The position numbers and the translations under genes were made by a program. A stretch of 64,000 nt of DNA from assembly GCA_003222155.1 (NCBI GenBank), contig QHUU01000065.1, positions 1-64,000 on the forward strand, in the 5' to 3' direction. This document shows positions 39,780 through 49,376 of the stretch, in pieces; positions within the stretch are counted from its first letter, which is position 1, and each line of letters opens with the position of its first letter. Origin of the DNA: Gemmatimonadota bacterium. GTDB lineage: Bacteria; Gemmatimonadota; Gemmatimonadetes; Gemmatimonadales; GWC2-71-9. Under the pieces are notes generated by a model. That model searched no databases and was not told the origin of the DNA. It was given only the letters and a program-made list of their open reading frames with translations.

Positions 39780-41800
39780 CCTTCATGCACAAGCTATCGT
39801 GCCGACTGGCACGTCTAAAAGACCGTGTCGCGTGCGTGCCCGCCGCGGCGCTCGCCGCCGTGGCGGTGCTCGGCTGCGAGCGCCCCGTGGCGATCACGGA
39901 CACCGGCTCGCAACTCGCCCAGTTCCTCATCGCACCTCAAGTCGTCACGCTGCAGCAAAACCAGACGCAGGACTTCACGACCGTCGGTCTCACGGCCACG
40001 GGCGATACGGCGCTGATCGCCGTCTCGTGGAGCGTGACCGGCGGCGCCATCGACACGAGCAGCAGTGGCGGGAAGCACTACGGCCATTACCGGGCGACGC
40101 AATGCGGGGACTATACGGTGTCCGCGACGAGCACCCCCGGGGCGATGCAGGCCACGGCGAGCGTCAGCGTGCTGTGTCCGGGCGCGGTTCCGGTCGACAC
40201 GGTCGTCGTGAGCCCTGCGACGGCGCGCGTGTTCGTGGGGGGGACGGCGCAGCTCGGCGCGACGGCCCAGGATTCGGCGGGCAATCCGCTCAGCGGCCGA
40301 ACCGTCACGTGGACGAGCAGCGACGGCGGTGTGGCGCGCGTGAACGGCAGCGGCCTCGTCACGGGCGTGGCCGCCGGCACGGCGACGATCACCGCGACGA
40401 GCGGCGGAAAGAGCGGCAGCGCGGCGGTGACGGTCGTAGCCGTTCCAGTGGCGACGGTGAGCGTGAGCCCCGCCACGGCGAGCGTGGCGGCGGGTAATTC
40501 GGTGCCGCTCAGCGCGACGCCGAAGGACTCGGCGGGTCACCCGCTGAGCGGGCGGGTGGTGAGCTGGGCGACCAGCGACGCTGGCGTGGCCACGGTGAGC
40601 ACGAGTGGCGTGGTGACCGGGGTCGCTCCGGGCTCGGCGACGATCACCGCGACGAGCGAAGGGAAGAGCGGCACGGCCGCCGTGACGGTGACGGCGGCGC
40701 CCCCGCCGGGCACCTGCGTCGGCGCGTGCCACTACGTCGACGCCGCGACGGGCAACGACGGCAATGCGGGGACCAGCACCGCTCCCTGGCGCACGATCCA
40801 GCACGCCGCCGACGTGACAAACCCGGGGGACACCGTGCTCGTGAACGACGGGGTGTATACCGGGGGCGGGAACGTCGTGACGATCAGCCGCAGCGGCACG
40901 GCCACGGCCTGGCTCGTGTTCCGCGCGGTGCACCTGTGGGGCGCCGTGATCGACGGTCAGAACAACAGCTCCACGGTCGGGATCGAGATCAACGGGAACT
41001 ACGTCCGCGTCGAAGGCTTCGAGGTCCGCAACACCAGCCGCTACGGCATCGACGCCTACGGGGGCTCGGAAAGCTCCGCCGGGAACCACGATGTCGACGT
41101 GGTGCAGAACCACATCCACGACATCGGCCACATCTGCACCGGAGACGTGGGGGGCATCGTGGGCGTCGACGCCTACGCCGACAACCTCGTCATCGAGCGG
41201 AACGTCATTCATGACGTGGGACGGCTCGGCCCGGGCGAGCAGGGCTGCGTGGAGCCGAACGGCAACTGGCAGAACCACGATCACGGGGTCTATCACGGCA
41301 TCGGCAACAACGTCGTGATCCGCAACAACGTGTTCTACAACTTCATCCGCGGCTGGGCGATCCAGCGCTACAACGGCAACGGCGCGGTGACGACCGGGCT
41401 CACGATCGTGAACAACACGTTCGCGTTCCCGAATCCGTGGCGCGATGGTCACATCATCATCGCGACGGGCGTGAACGACCTGCTGATCGCGAACAACGTC
41501 TTCTACCAGCCGACGACGGCCGGAGTCTGGCTCGACACCGGGGGTCTGGGCAACGCGACGGTGTCCAACAACATCACCTTCGGCGCGGTGGCGAGTGTGG
41601 GCTCGGGCGCGACCGGCGCCGGCAACCTCGACAATACGGATCCGAAGTTCGTGAACGTCGCCGGGCTCGATTTCCGCGTGCAGGCGGGGAGCCCCGCGAT
41701 CGGGGCGGGCCTGCCGCTGACGATGGTGACCAACGACATCAGCGGCGCGGCGCGTCCGGCGACCGGCGGTTATACGATCGGAGCATACGAGTTCAAGTGA
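39776..41800 (+). CDS. c-di-GMP-regulated Ig-like/beta-helix lipoprotein 1
   Basis: 674-residue lipoprotein (lipobox AVLGC, Cys34). Two bacterial Ig-like (BIG2) domains lie near residues 140-222 and 223-307, ending in TATITATSGGKSG and TATITATSEGKSG. A right-handed parallel beta-helix follows (about 317-655) with repeated VIRNNVFYN-, VSNNITF- and WAIQRY-type coils, typical of the pectate-lyase superfamily (polysaccharide lyases and epimerases). It is probably anchored to the outer membrane and may bind or modify a polysaccharide. The ATG overlaps the short ORF stop. The gene is downstream of the c-di-GMP riboswitch. No catalytic residues can be named with certainty. Confidence 0.85.
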   Translation: MTFMHKLSCRLARLKDRVACVPAAALAAVAVLGCERPVAITDTGSQLAQFLIAPQVVTLQQNQTQDFTTVGLTATGDTALIAVSWSVTGGAIDTSSSGGKHYGHYRATQCGDYTVSATSTPGAMQATASVSVLCPGAVPVDTVVVSPATARVFVGGTAQLGATAQDSAGNPLSGRTVTWTSSDGGVARVNGSGLVTGVAAGTATITATSGGKSGSAAVTVVAVPVATVSVSPATASVAAGNSVPLSATPKDSAGHPLSGRVVSWATSDAGVATVSTSGVVTGVAPGSATITATSEGKSGTAAVTVTAAPPPGTCVGACHYVDAATGNDGNAGTSTAPWRTIQHAADVTNPGDTVLVNDGVYTGGGNVVTISRSGTATAWLVFRAVHLWGAVIDGQNNSSTVGIEINGNYVRVEGFEVRNTSRYGIDAYGGSESSAGNHDVDVVQNHIHDIGHICTGDVGGIVGVDAYADNLVIERNVIHDVGRLGPGEQGCVEPNGNWQNHDHGVYHGIGNNVVIRNNVFYNFIRGWAIQRYNGNGAVTTGLTIVNNTFAFPNPWRDGHIIIATGVNDLLIANNVFYQPTTAGVWLDTGGLGNATVSNNITFGAVASVGSGATGAGNLDNTDPKFVNVAGLDFRVQAGSPAIGAGLPLTMVTNDISGAARPATGGYTIGAYEFK

Positions 41801-41810
41801 TGTGAATGCG

Positions 41811-41850
41811 GGGCCGCCCGTCCTCGCTCGGACCGGCGGCCCTTTTTGTT
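41811..41850 (+). terminator. Intrinsic terminator after beta-helix gene 1
   Basis: 8-bp stem GGGCCGCC (41811-41818) / GGCGGCCC (41835-41842) with a 16-base loop and a run of five T (41843-41847). Its sequence is similar to the riboswitch terminator, so it may be a copy of it without the aptamer. It would limit expression of the second gene. Confidence 0.75.
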
Positions 41851-41884
41851 GCCTGTAAACAACCTGTATCAGGAGTGCAACACT

Positions 41885-44128
41885 ATGCCCTTTCTCTTCA
41901 AGCTGTCCCATCGCGTGGCGCGCATGCGAACCCGCGCCCTCCTCCTCGCCGCGGCGGCCACGCTGGGCGCCTGCGAGGCCAGCGATCCTTCCGTCAGTGC
42001 CCCTACCCACCCGAGCTTTTTGACCACTACAGGCGCCCCCGCCGGGGTCACGGACCTCGCCGCGGCCGCCATGACCGACAGCTCCGCCACCCTGACCTTC
42101 ACGGAGGTGGACGATGGCACGGGCGCGCCGGCGAGTTACGACGTACGCGGCGTCCCCGGCGCGTCGATCACGTGGGGCGCATCGGCGCCGAGCGTCACCC
42201 GAGGGACCTGCGCGACGCCGGTGGCGGGTACGACAATCGGCGCGAAGCGCACCTGCACGGTGCTGGGGCTCGCGCCGAGCGCGACCTATAGCTTCGAGCT
42301 GGTGGCGTACCGCGGGACGCTGCGCGTGAATGCCGTATTTGGGCCGCTTTCGAGCATTGCGAGCGGCAAGACCGCGCCGAGGGGGAGCGTTCCCGCACCT
42401 GTGGCCTCGGTGGTCCTGAGCCCGGCGACGGTGAGCATGGTGGCGGGGAGCACCGCGCAGCTGACCGCGACGCCGAAGGACTCGGCCGGCACCGCGCTCA
42501 GCGGCCGGCCCGTGAGCTGGGCGTCGGGCAACGGGGGCGTCGCCACAGTGAGCGGGGCGGGGGTGGTGACGGGCGTCGCGGCGGGCGCGGCGACGATCAC
42601 GGCGACGAGTGAAGGCAAGAGCGGGACGGCGACGGTGACCGTCACGGCCTCGCCTACGACGGTGACGAATCCCGGCACGGTGACCGATTTGCGCGTGGCG
42701 GGCGTGTCGGATACGGGTGTGACGCTGGCGTTCACGGAAGTAACGAACGGCAGCGGCGGCGCGGCCAGCTACGATGTCCGAAGCGTCCCGGGGAATACGT
42801 TGACCTGGGGCACGGGGGCGCCGAGCGTCAGCCGGGGGACGTGCGCCACGCCGGTGGCGGCGACCACCATCGGCGCGAAGCGGACCTGCACGGTGCTGGG
42901 CCTGGCGCCGAGTACCGCGTACGGTTTCCAGCTCGTGGCCTATCGAGGGACGCTGAAAGTGAACGCCGTGTTCGGCGGGCTCTCGAACGTTGCCACCGGC
43001 ACGACCGCCGGCCGCGCCGGGCCGCCGCCTCCTCCGCCATCGGGGAGCTGCAGTAGCGCCTGCCGCTACGTCGACGGGGTCGCCGGCAACGATGCGAACC
43101 CGGGGACCAGCTCGGCTCCCTGGCGCACGATCCAGCATGCGGCCGACGTGGCCAACTCCGGGGACACCGTGATCGTGAACGACGGCGTCTATACGGGGGG
43201 CACCAACGTCGTGACGATCGGCGGCAGCGGCACGGCGAGTGCGTGGCTGGTGTTCCGGGCCGCGCACCGCTGGCAGGCGATCATCGACGGACGGAGCAGC
43301 AGCTCGGCCGTCGGTATCGAGATCAACGGCAGCTACGTGCGCGTCGAGGGTTTCGAGGTGCGTAACACCAGCCGGTACGGCATCGACGCCTACAACGGGC
43401 ACGACGTGGATGTCGTGGCGAATCACGTCCACGACGTGGGGCACGTCTGCACCGATGACGTGGGGGGGCGGGTCGGCATCGACGCCTACGCCAGGAACGT
43501 CACCATCGAGCGGAACGTCGTGCACGACGTCGGCCGGTTCGGCCCGGGTGAGCAGGGGTGCTCCCCGAGCACGGGCAACTGGCAAAACCACGACCACGGC
43601 ATCTATGAGGGCAGCGAGCACGCCGGGCAGAGCGACAACCTCGTGGTCCGCAACAACATCTTTTACCACTTCACGCATGGCTGGGCGATCCAGCGCTACG
43701 ACGGCAGCGGCACCAGCGTGAACGGGCTGACCATCGTGAACAACACGTTCGTCGGCGCCAACCCATGGCGCGACGGCCAGATCATCATCGCGACCGGCGC
43801 GAGCAACGTGGTCATCTCCAACAACATCTTCTACCAGCCGACCACGGCCGGGATCTGGTTCGATACCGGTGGCCTGACCAACGTCACCGTGTCCAACAAC
43901 CTGTCGTTCGGCGCGGCGGTCTCCACGGGTCTTTCCGGTGTCGCCTCGGCGAGCAACCTCGTGAACGTCGACCCCCGGTTCGTGAGCGCGTCCGGGCTCG
44001 ATTTCCACGTGCAATCCGCCAGCCCGGCGATCGGGGCCGGGATGACGCTGTCGAGCGTGCCGAACGACTTCGACGGCTACTCGCGCTCGGGCGGGGCCTA
44101 TACGATCGGAGCCTACCAGTTCCACTGA
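41885..44128 (+). CDS. Fibronectin/Ig-like/beta-helix lipoprotein 2
   Basis: 747-residue paralogue of the previous gene. Lipobox TLGAC (Cys30). Two fibronectin-III-like units (about 51-162 and 260-372, each with a TLTFTEV- or TLAFTEV-type strand) flank one BIG2 domain (172-254). The C-terminal beta-helix (about 389-745) is very similar to that of gene 1 (shared SSAPWRTIQHAADV, NNTFVGANPWRDG-like, IGAGMTL-type motifs). An AGGAG ribosome site is nine bases before the ATG. It is probably surface exposed, binding or modifying a polysaccharide; no function is proven. Confidence 0.85.
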   Translation: MPFLFKLSHRVARMRTRALLLAAAATLGACEASDPSVSAPTHPSFLTTTGAPAGVTDLAAAAMTDSSATLTFTEVDDGTGAPASYDVRGVPGASITWGASAPSVTRGTCATPVAGTTIGAKRTCTVLGLAPSATYSFELVAYRGTLRVNAVFGPLSSIASGKTAPRGSVPAPVASVVLSPATVSMVAGSTAQLTATPKDSAGTALSGRPVSWASGNGGVATVSGAGVVTGVAAGAATITATSEGKSGTATVTVTASPTTVTNPGTVTDLRVAGVSDTGVTLAFTEVTNGSGGAASYDVRSVPGNTLTWGTGAPSVSRGTCATPVAATTIGAKRTCTVLGLAPSTAYGFQLVAYRGTLKVNAVFGGLSNVATGTTAGRAGPPPPPPSGSCSSACRYVDGVAGNDANPGTSSAPWRTIQHAADVANSGDTVIVNDGVYTGGTNVVTIGGSGTASAWLVFRAAHRWQAIIDGRSSSSAVGIEINGSYVRVEGFEVRNTSRYGIDAYNGHDVDVVANHVHDVGHVCTDDVGGRVGIDAYARNVTIERNVVHDVGRFGPGEQGCSPSTGNWQNHDHGIYEGSEHAGQSDNLVVRNNIFYHFTHGWAIQRYDGSGTSVNGLTIVNNTFVGANPWRDGQIIIATGASNVVISNNIFYQPTTAGIWFDTGGLTNVTVSNNLSFGAAVSTGLSGVASASNLVNVDPRFVSASGLDFHVQSASPAIGAGMTLSSVPNDFDGYSRSGGAYTIGAYQFH

Positions 44129-44364
44129 TCTGACCTGTAGCCGCGGCACGGCCTAGCCCAGGGGGAGCTCGCGAGAGGGGAGCTTCTCCTGGGCTCGGAC
44201 GTTTACGGCCCTGGCGGGCTGTGGAGAGCGCGCCACAGGTCCGCTCCGGTCCTGTGGACGCCGCGGTCGGCATAGTTCTTGACCCCTCCCCGCCTGATGA
44301 TGGTGCATCGGCTCGAACCCTGGGACACTCTCGACCGCGGGCTCCCCGCGGCGGTGGCGGCGCG
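44129..44364. other. Gap before asparagine synthetase 1, with two hairpins
   Basis: A hairpin with AGCCCAGG (44155-44162) pairing CCTGGGCT (44188-44195) and a hairpin of CCACAGG (44233-44239) / CCTGTGG (44251-44257) are seen. Neither has a T-run. No gene or good promoter was found here. Confidence 0.5.
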
Positions 44365-46353
44365 ATGTGCGGGATCGTAGGGGTCGTCGGCCTGGGCCGA
44401 CCGGTCGACGTGGCCGCCCTGCAGCGCATGAACGACCGCCAGGTGCATCGGGGGCCCGATGGCGAGGGGTTCCTGCTCGCCTGGCCGAACGGCGGGGGAG
44501 GCCGGTTCCGGCACGCGTTCCTGCCGCACACCAACCGGTGGGATGCCGCCGCTCCCGTCAGCGTGGGGCTGGGGCACCGGCGCCTGGCGATCCTCGACCT
44601 GTCGGACCGCGGGCTGCAACCCCTGACGGTGGGCGACTCCGACGTCTGGATCGCGTTCAACGGCGAGATCTACAATCACCAGGAGTTGCGCGCCGAGCTC
44701 GAGACGCTGGGGTACTGCTTCACCACGCGCACCGATACCGAGGTGCTGCTCCAGGCCTACCGGCGGTGGGGCGAGGACTGTCTCGGCCGCCTCGACGGCA
44801 TGTTCGCGTTCGCCGTGTGGGACGGGCCGCGGGGTCGGCTGTTCTGTGCCCGCGATCGGCTCGGCATCAAGCCGTTCTATTACGCGACGCCCGCGGGGGC
44901 GTTCATCTTTGCCTCCGAGATCAAAGCCCTGCTCGCGTACCCCGGTCTCGAGGCGAAGCCCGACGACGAGGCGGTCGTGGGCTTCCTGGTCCACGCCAAT
45001 TGCGATTACGGCGAGCGGACGCTGCTCACCGCGGTGAAGGCGCTGGCACCGGCCCACACGTTGACGCTGGACGCGGCGACGGGGCGGTTCGCGCCGCGCG
45101 CCTACTGGCGGCTCGAGCCGGCAGTCCAGAACGGGAAACAGGACGCGGCGCGGATCGACGGGCTGCGCGAGCTGCTGCTGGCGACGACGCGCCGGCACTT
45201 GATCAGCGACGTGCCGGTGGGGAGCTGCCTCTCGGGAGGGCTCGATTCGTCGACGGTCGTCTCGCTGATCGGGAAGATCTGGCGCGAGCAACCGGACGCG
45301 GCCCAGGCCCTGGGGGACTGCTTCAACACGTTCACGGCGTGTTACGAGCAGCGGGAAGTCGACGAGCGAGAGTACGCGCTGGCGGTGGCGCACTCGGTCG
45401 GCGCGAACCCGCACCTCGTGTTCCCCGCGCCGGACGACTTCCTGCAGACGTTCGCGCGGATGGCGTGGCATCAGGACATGCCGTTCGGGGAGATGACCTA
45501 CTACGCGCAGTGGCGGGTCATGCGGGCCGCGAAAGACGCGGGCGTGAAGGTGCTGTTGGACGGCCAGGGGGGCGACGAGGTGTTCGGCGGCTACGCGAAG
45601 TTCCGCTACGCCTATCTCGCGTCCCTGCTGCGATCGGGTCGGTGGATCGGACTGGCGAAGGAGTTCGGCGCGACCGTGCTGCAGGGCGACCGCTACGTCT
45701 TGAACATCCGGAACGGGTACCGCTACCTGCCGCGGCAGCTGCGCCGGGTACTCGGCGTCGACTCCCTGCTCCGCAAGGCGCTGCGCGGCGATTGGGACCG
45801 CGCGGTGATGGGCGAGAGCACTCCGGCGACCCGCTGGTGGCGCTATGCGTCCCGCAACGGAGACGGCGCATCGCCCGCCACGGTCATGCAGCGGATGCAG
45901 GTCGACGACATCATGGTCGATACCCTGCCGATGCTGCTGCGGATGGAAGACCGCTCCTCCATGGCGTTCTCGCTGGAGGCGCGCGTGCCGCTGCTCGACC
46001 ATCATGTGGTGGAGTACGGCCTCTCGCTCCCCGACCGTCTCAAGATCCAGAACGGCTGGAGCAAGTTCGCCATGCGCCAGGCGCTGCAGGGGATCATCCC
46101 CGACGTCGTGCGGCAGCGCAAATCGAAGCTCGGGTTCGCCGTCCCGAGCCGTCAGTGGCTGACGCGGGAGCTGCGGCCCCAGGTCAGCGCGCTGATCGAG
46201 GACTCGCTCAAATCCGCCAAGTATGTGGATCCGGAGGTGCTGCGGCGCTGGTACCGGGCGTCCCCCAACGGGGCCCAGAGGGCGGAGGCCTATCTCGGGC
46301 TGTTCCGCCTGTTGTCGCTGGAGATGTGGATGCGGGCGTTCAGCATCAGCTAG
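44365..46353 (+). CDS. asnB: Asparagine synthetase (glutamine-hydrolysing) 1
   Basis: Class II glutamine amidotransferase with the catalytic Cys2 (MCGIVGVVG) and motifs HRGPDGEG, HRRLAILDLS and FNGEIYNH in the glutaminase domain (about 1-230), then a synthetase domain with the ATP PP-loop SGGLDSST (near 300) and LDGQGGDEVFGGY. At 662 residues it is longer than AsnB in E. coli but within the range of capsule-associated members. In polysaccharide loci such enzymes may amidate sugar acids or acyl groups instead of aspartate. Its end overlaps the convergent GNAT gene. Confidence 0.9.
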   Translation: MCGIVGVVGLGRPVDVAALQRMNDRQVHRGPDGEGFLLAWPNGGGGRFRHAFLPHTNRWDAAAPVSVGLGHRRLAILDLSDRGLQPLTVGDSDVWIAFNGEIYNHQELRAELETLGYCFTTRTDTEVLLQAYRRWGEDCLGRLDGMFAFAVWDGPRGRLFCARDRLGIKPFYYATPAGAFIFASEIKALLAYPGLEAKPDDEAVVGFLVHANCDYGERTLLTAVKALAPAHTLTLDAATGRFAPRAYWRLEPAVQNGKQDAARIDGLRELLLATTRRHLISDVPVGSCLSGGLDSSTVVSLIGKIWREQPDAAQALGDCFNTFTACYEQREVDEREYALAVAHSVGANPHLVFPAPDDFLQTFARMAWHQDMPFGEMTYYAQWRVMRAAKDAGVKVLLDGQGGDEVFGGYAKFRYAYLASLLRSGRWIGLAKEFGATVLQGDRYVLNIRNGYRYLPRQLRRVLGVDSLLRKALRGDWDRAVMGESTPATRWWRYASRNGDGASPATVMQRMQVDDIMVDTLPMLLRMEDRSSMAFSLEARVPLLDHHVVEYGLSLPDRLKIQNGWSKFAMRQALQGIIPDVVRQRKSKLGFAVPSRQWLTRELRPQVSALIEDSLKSAKYVDPEVLRRWYRASPNGAQRAEAYLGLFRLLSLEMWMRAFSIS

Positions 46354-47539
46354 TCGGAGGACGAGCGGGCCCCTCGAGCCCCATCCCCCAGGGCCAGTCG
46401 CCGTCGCCCCGGTTCATATGCACGGCACGGCCGGCGGGATCGGCGGTCGCGATGAGCTGGGCGAGCGCGGGTGCCGCCGCGAAGAGGCACGATGACGGGC
46501 CGGGCAGGAAGCCCGCTTCGACGAGGCCGCGGCGCCACGCATAGTGGCTCTGGTTCGAGATGATGAGGTCCACCCCGCGCTCCGCGAGCGCGTCCGCGCT
46601 GGCGCGAATCACGGCCCCGGCATGCTCGGGGGCCGCGAACCCGTCCACGATGGTCCCCAGCCGCATGTCGCCGAAGTGCTCGCTCGAGGTGAGCTGGGTG
46701 TCCTGCACCACGGCCCAGCCGATCGCGCTGTCGCCGTGCGACACGCGCAACCGCAGGAACGCCGTGCCCCCGGGCGGATAGGTGGCGTTGAGGGCTGCGG
46801 CGTCCCGGCCGCCCACGAAGGAGTAGTGCGGCAGGTTCGCCGCCCAGATCGCGTCGGCCCAGTCGCCGAACCGCTCCACCAACTCGACGCGCACGGTCCG
46901 GTCGCTACGCGGGCGCCCGCGCAGCGCGCCGCCGGCCAGCTTGAGCCCGAGCCACCCCGCTCCGGTCACGGCGGCCACGTCGAGCAGGAGGGCGACGCCG
47001 GCACGGCGTCGCAGCACGCGCAGCTCGCGGAGAAACCGGGTCGGACGGAGCGCCTTGAAGTAGAACGGGAGGGTCGTGAGACGCCACCCGAGCGCCTGGT
47101 CGAGCCTGGCGATCGCCTGGTCCCGGGCGACGATGCCGAACAGCAGGGGCTCTTGCTCGAGCGCCGCCTGCAGCAGGCGCGGCGCCACGACGGCGTAGGT
47201 CGAGTCGACCACGCCTTCCGAGAGCGGCCAGTAGAAGCTGCCGACGCGCCGGTACCCGCCGCCGAGGGCGGCCTCCTGTCGCTTCAGCACGAAGGCGCCG
47301 CGCACCGTATCGTCCTGGAGCAGGAGGAAGTATTCCTGCCACACGGGGACGCCGGCGACCTGAGGAAGCCAATCGGGGACGGCGGTCTCCGGGAAGCGCC
47401 ACGGCGCCCCGGCTCGCGCCAGCCGCTGGTTGAACGCCCGCACGGCGGCTGTGTGCTCCGGGGCGAACCGCACCGCGCGACCACGTCCCGCGCGCGCGGG
47501 GCCGGACGTGGTCAGGGGCGCTCCGCCACCGCGTCCCAT
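46346..47539 (-). CDS. GNAT-like acyltransferase of the polysaccharide locus
   Basis: 397-residue soluble protein. The C-terminal half (about 255-390) has the acyl-CoA-binding GNAT layout, with FLRLRVSHGDSAIGWAVV, and ends in a short ISNQSHYAWRRGLVEAGFLPG segment. The N-terminal half may be a second, degenerate GNAT domain, as in FemAB-type proteins. It is the last gene of a four-gene minus-strand operon with ATP-grasp, GT4 and deacetylase genes. The start ATG overlaps the deacetylase by 28 bases. The acceptor (sugar, peptide or lipid) is unknown. Confidence 0.65.
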   Translation of the reverse strand: MGRGGGAPLTTSGPARAGRGRAVRFAPEHTAAVRAFNQRLARAGAPWRFPETAVPDWLPQVAGVPVWQEYFLLLQDDTVRGAFVLKRQEAALGGGYRRVGSFYWPLSEGVVDSTYAVVAPRLLQAALEQEPLLFGIVARDQAIARLDQALGWRLTTLPFYFKALRPTRFLRELRVLRRRAGVALLLDVAAVTGAGWLGLKLAGGALRGRPRSDRTVRVELVERFGDWADAIWAANLPHYSFVGGRDAAALNATYPPGGTAFLRLRVSHGDSAIGWAVVQDTQLTSSEHFGDMRLGTIVDGFAAPEHAGAVIRASADALAERGVDLIISNQSHYAWRRGLVEAGFLPGPSSCLFAAAPALAQLIATADPAGRAVHMNRGDGDWPWGMGLEGPARPPTS

Positions 47540-48315
47540 TCGCGCGTGGTACGGGCGACGTAGGCCCGGTAGAGCGACGGCAGGGCGGCGCGCGCCGCGC
47601 CTTTGGCCCGGCGCACGAGCAGGGCGCTGCGCCAGCTGCGAAACGCCGCCAGGGCGGCGATGCGGGTGGACGGCGTCGCGGCCTTGACGATGTAGCGGCC
47701 GAGGATCCAGCAGCCGTGGATCCGGCGTGGCACGAGCCAGGGCTCGGACGTGAACAACGCGCGCAGGCCGGCGGCCGCGGCGGACTCGAGCACCTGCGGC
47801 GAGATATCGCCTCCCGGGACCGCGGCAGTGGCGCAGCGCTCGCCGAGCACCTGGGACAGCGCGTCGGTGCTCGTGTGCCATTCCTCGAGCATGCGGCGGG
47901 GCGACAACGCGTTGAAGATGTCGGGGTGCGTGTGCGAATGGCTGCCGATCAGGTGACCGCAGCTCCGCAGGTAGCGGAGGTCGGTGGAGGCCAGGAAGGT
48001 GCGGGCCCCGAGCAGGTTGCTCACGATGAAGAAGTGGCCTCTCCAACTCCGCGCGCACAACGCGTCGCCGATGTGCAGCGCGCTCTTGCCGCCGTCGTCG
48101 AACGTGAGCAGCAAGTGCCGACCGGGCGCGGAGAGATCGATATCGGTGACGAGCCGTGGTGCCGTCGGGACCCCCGCGAGCGCGTCGAGATCGCGGGCGA
48201 ATCCCGCCACCGTGTGTTTGAACGGCAGCGCGCCGGCCCGCTGAAAGCCCGAGACGAAGGGGTCGTCGGTGACGTCGTGATAGCCCAGGCTCGCGATCTG
48301 GAGGCGGATCGTCAT
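47512..48315 (-). CDS. Polysaccharide deacetylase (NodB-like)
   Basis: 267-residue carbohydrate esterase family 4 protein. Motif 1 TFDDGG is near residue 70, and motif 2 HSHTH near 126 supplies the metal-binding His residues. It probably removes acetyl groups from a glycan repeat. There is no signal peptide, so it may act in the cytoplasm or be exported by another route. Coupled with the GT4 gene by an ATGA overlap. Confidence 0.88.
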   Translation of the reverse strand: MTIRLQIASLGYHDVTDDPFVSGFQRAGALPFKHTVAGFARDLDALAGVPTAPRLVTDIDLSAPGRHLLLTFDDGGKSALHIGDALCARSWRGHFFIVSNLLGARTFLASTDLRYLRSCGHLIGSHSHTHPDIFNALSPRRMLEEWHTSTDALSQVLGERCATAAVPGGDISPQVLESAAAAGLRALFTSEPWLVPRRIHGCWILGRYIVKAATPSTRIAALAAFRSWRSALLVRRAKGAARAALPSLYRAYVARTTREWDAVAERP

Positions 48316-49376
48316 GGCGCGCCTCGCGCGGCGACGACGCGCGGCGGGCGACGCTCCGCGATCACGGGCTGCTGGCCGTCGCGAGCTCCCAGGACCGAGC
48401 GGTAGACGCCGATCACCTGCTGCGCCAGGCGACGCTCGTCCAGGTCCTGCACCGCGGCGCGCCCGGCCGCCCGCGCCCCGCGTCGCAACACCCGCTCCAG
48501 CGCGGCCGCAATGGACTCAGGTGCCTCATCGGGGCAGAGCTCGCAGCCGGCCACGCCGCCGATCCGCTGCGCGACGTCGCCGACCGGCACCGATACCACC
48601 GGAAGATCGCACGCCAGCGCTTCCTTGACGGCGTTGGGTGAGCCTTCCTGCATCGACGTGAACACGAGGGCGTCGCACGCGTTCATGAGGAACGGGATGT
48701 CTTTGTGCCACACCCCCCAGGCCACCATCAGCTCGGCCGGGACCGAGCGGTTCAGGAGGTCCACCGCCTGGCGCGCCAGGGGATATCGCTTCCGCTCGAG
48801 CGCCGGGTTCCCGACGAACAGCACGAGGCGCCGGTCGAGCGGCAGGCCGAGATGGGCCCGTGCCCGCTCGCGGGGAATCGGGCGGAACTGCTCGAAGTCG
48901 ATGCCGGAGGGGATCACATGGGTCGGCACCGACGGCGGCAGGTACTGCTTCATGTGCTCGGAGACCACGATACAGGCGTCCGCCGCACGCGCCACGGCGC
49001 GGGACAGTGTCCGGAGCACTTTGCCCGCCGGGGTGATCCGGAGGCCGCGACCCACGATGCCCTGCAGATCGTCGCCCCGGAAGGTCACGACGAGCGGCAG
49101 GCGCTTGGGCAGCGCCACAAGACCGCTCTGCCCGAATTGCGCGTGCACCAGATCGTAATGGTTGCGGGCCATGCGGCGGCGCGCGCGGAACCAGGCGCGC
49201 AGGTAATTGGAGGGTCGCATCGCCGATGTAAAATGGAACACGTCGACCGCCACACCCGCGGCCTGCAGGAATTCCGCCTGGCGCTTGATGAACGTGCTCG
49301 TGCGTCCCGGGCGATCCGGGGTCGGCCACTCGCATGTGATCATCAGCACCCGGATCGGGCGCCCGGTACCGGTCAT
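48312..49376 (-). CDS. Glycosyltransferase family 4
   Basis: 354-residue GT-B-fold transferase. The N-terminal acceptor domain starts VLMITCEWPTPDRPG and the linker contains FVGNPALERKRY. The donor-binding domain includes DALVFTSMQEGSPNAVKEALACDLP (near 265-290), the EX7E-type Glu region of GT4. The ATG is favoured because it overlaps the ATP-grasp stop (ATGA). It likely adds a sugar to the repeat unit of the exopolysaccharide; donor unknown. Confidence 0.88.
   Translation of the reverse strand: MTGTGRPIRVLMITCEWPTPDRPGRTSTFIKRQAEFLQAAGVAVDVFHFTSAMRPSNYLRAWFRARRRMARNHYDLVHAQFGQSGLVALPKRLPLVVTFRGDDLQGIVGRGLRITPAGKVLRTLSRAVARAADACIVVSEHMKQYLPPSVPTHVIPSGIDFEQFRPIPRERARAHLGLPLDRRLVLFVGNPALERKRYPLARQAVDLLNRSVPAELMVAWGVWHKDIPFLMNACDALVFTSMQEGSPNAVKEALACDLPVVSVPVGDVAQRIGGVAGCELCPDEAPESIAAALERVLRRGARAAGRAAVQDLDERRLAQQVIGVYRSVLGARDGQQPVIAERRPPRVVAARGAP

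Noticed and set aside
39815-44149. Minus-strand ORF of 1444 codons opposite the beta-helix lipoproteins
   Set aside because: It has no recognisable domain, low-complexity composition and mirrors the codon bias of the plus-strand genes. The plus-strand reading has signal peptides and clear folds.
44203-46005. Minus-strand ORF of 600 codons opposite asparagine synthetase 1
   Set aside because: No domain, and the plus strand has all AsnB motifs.
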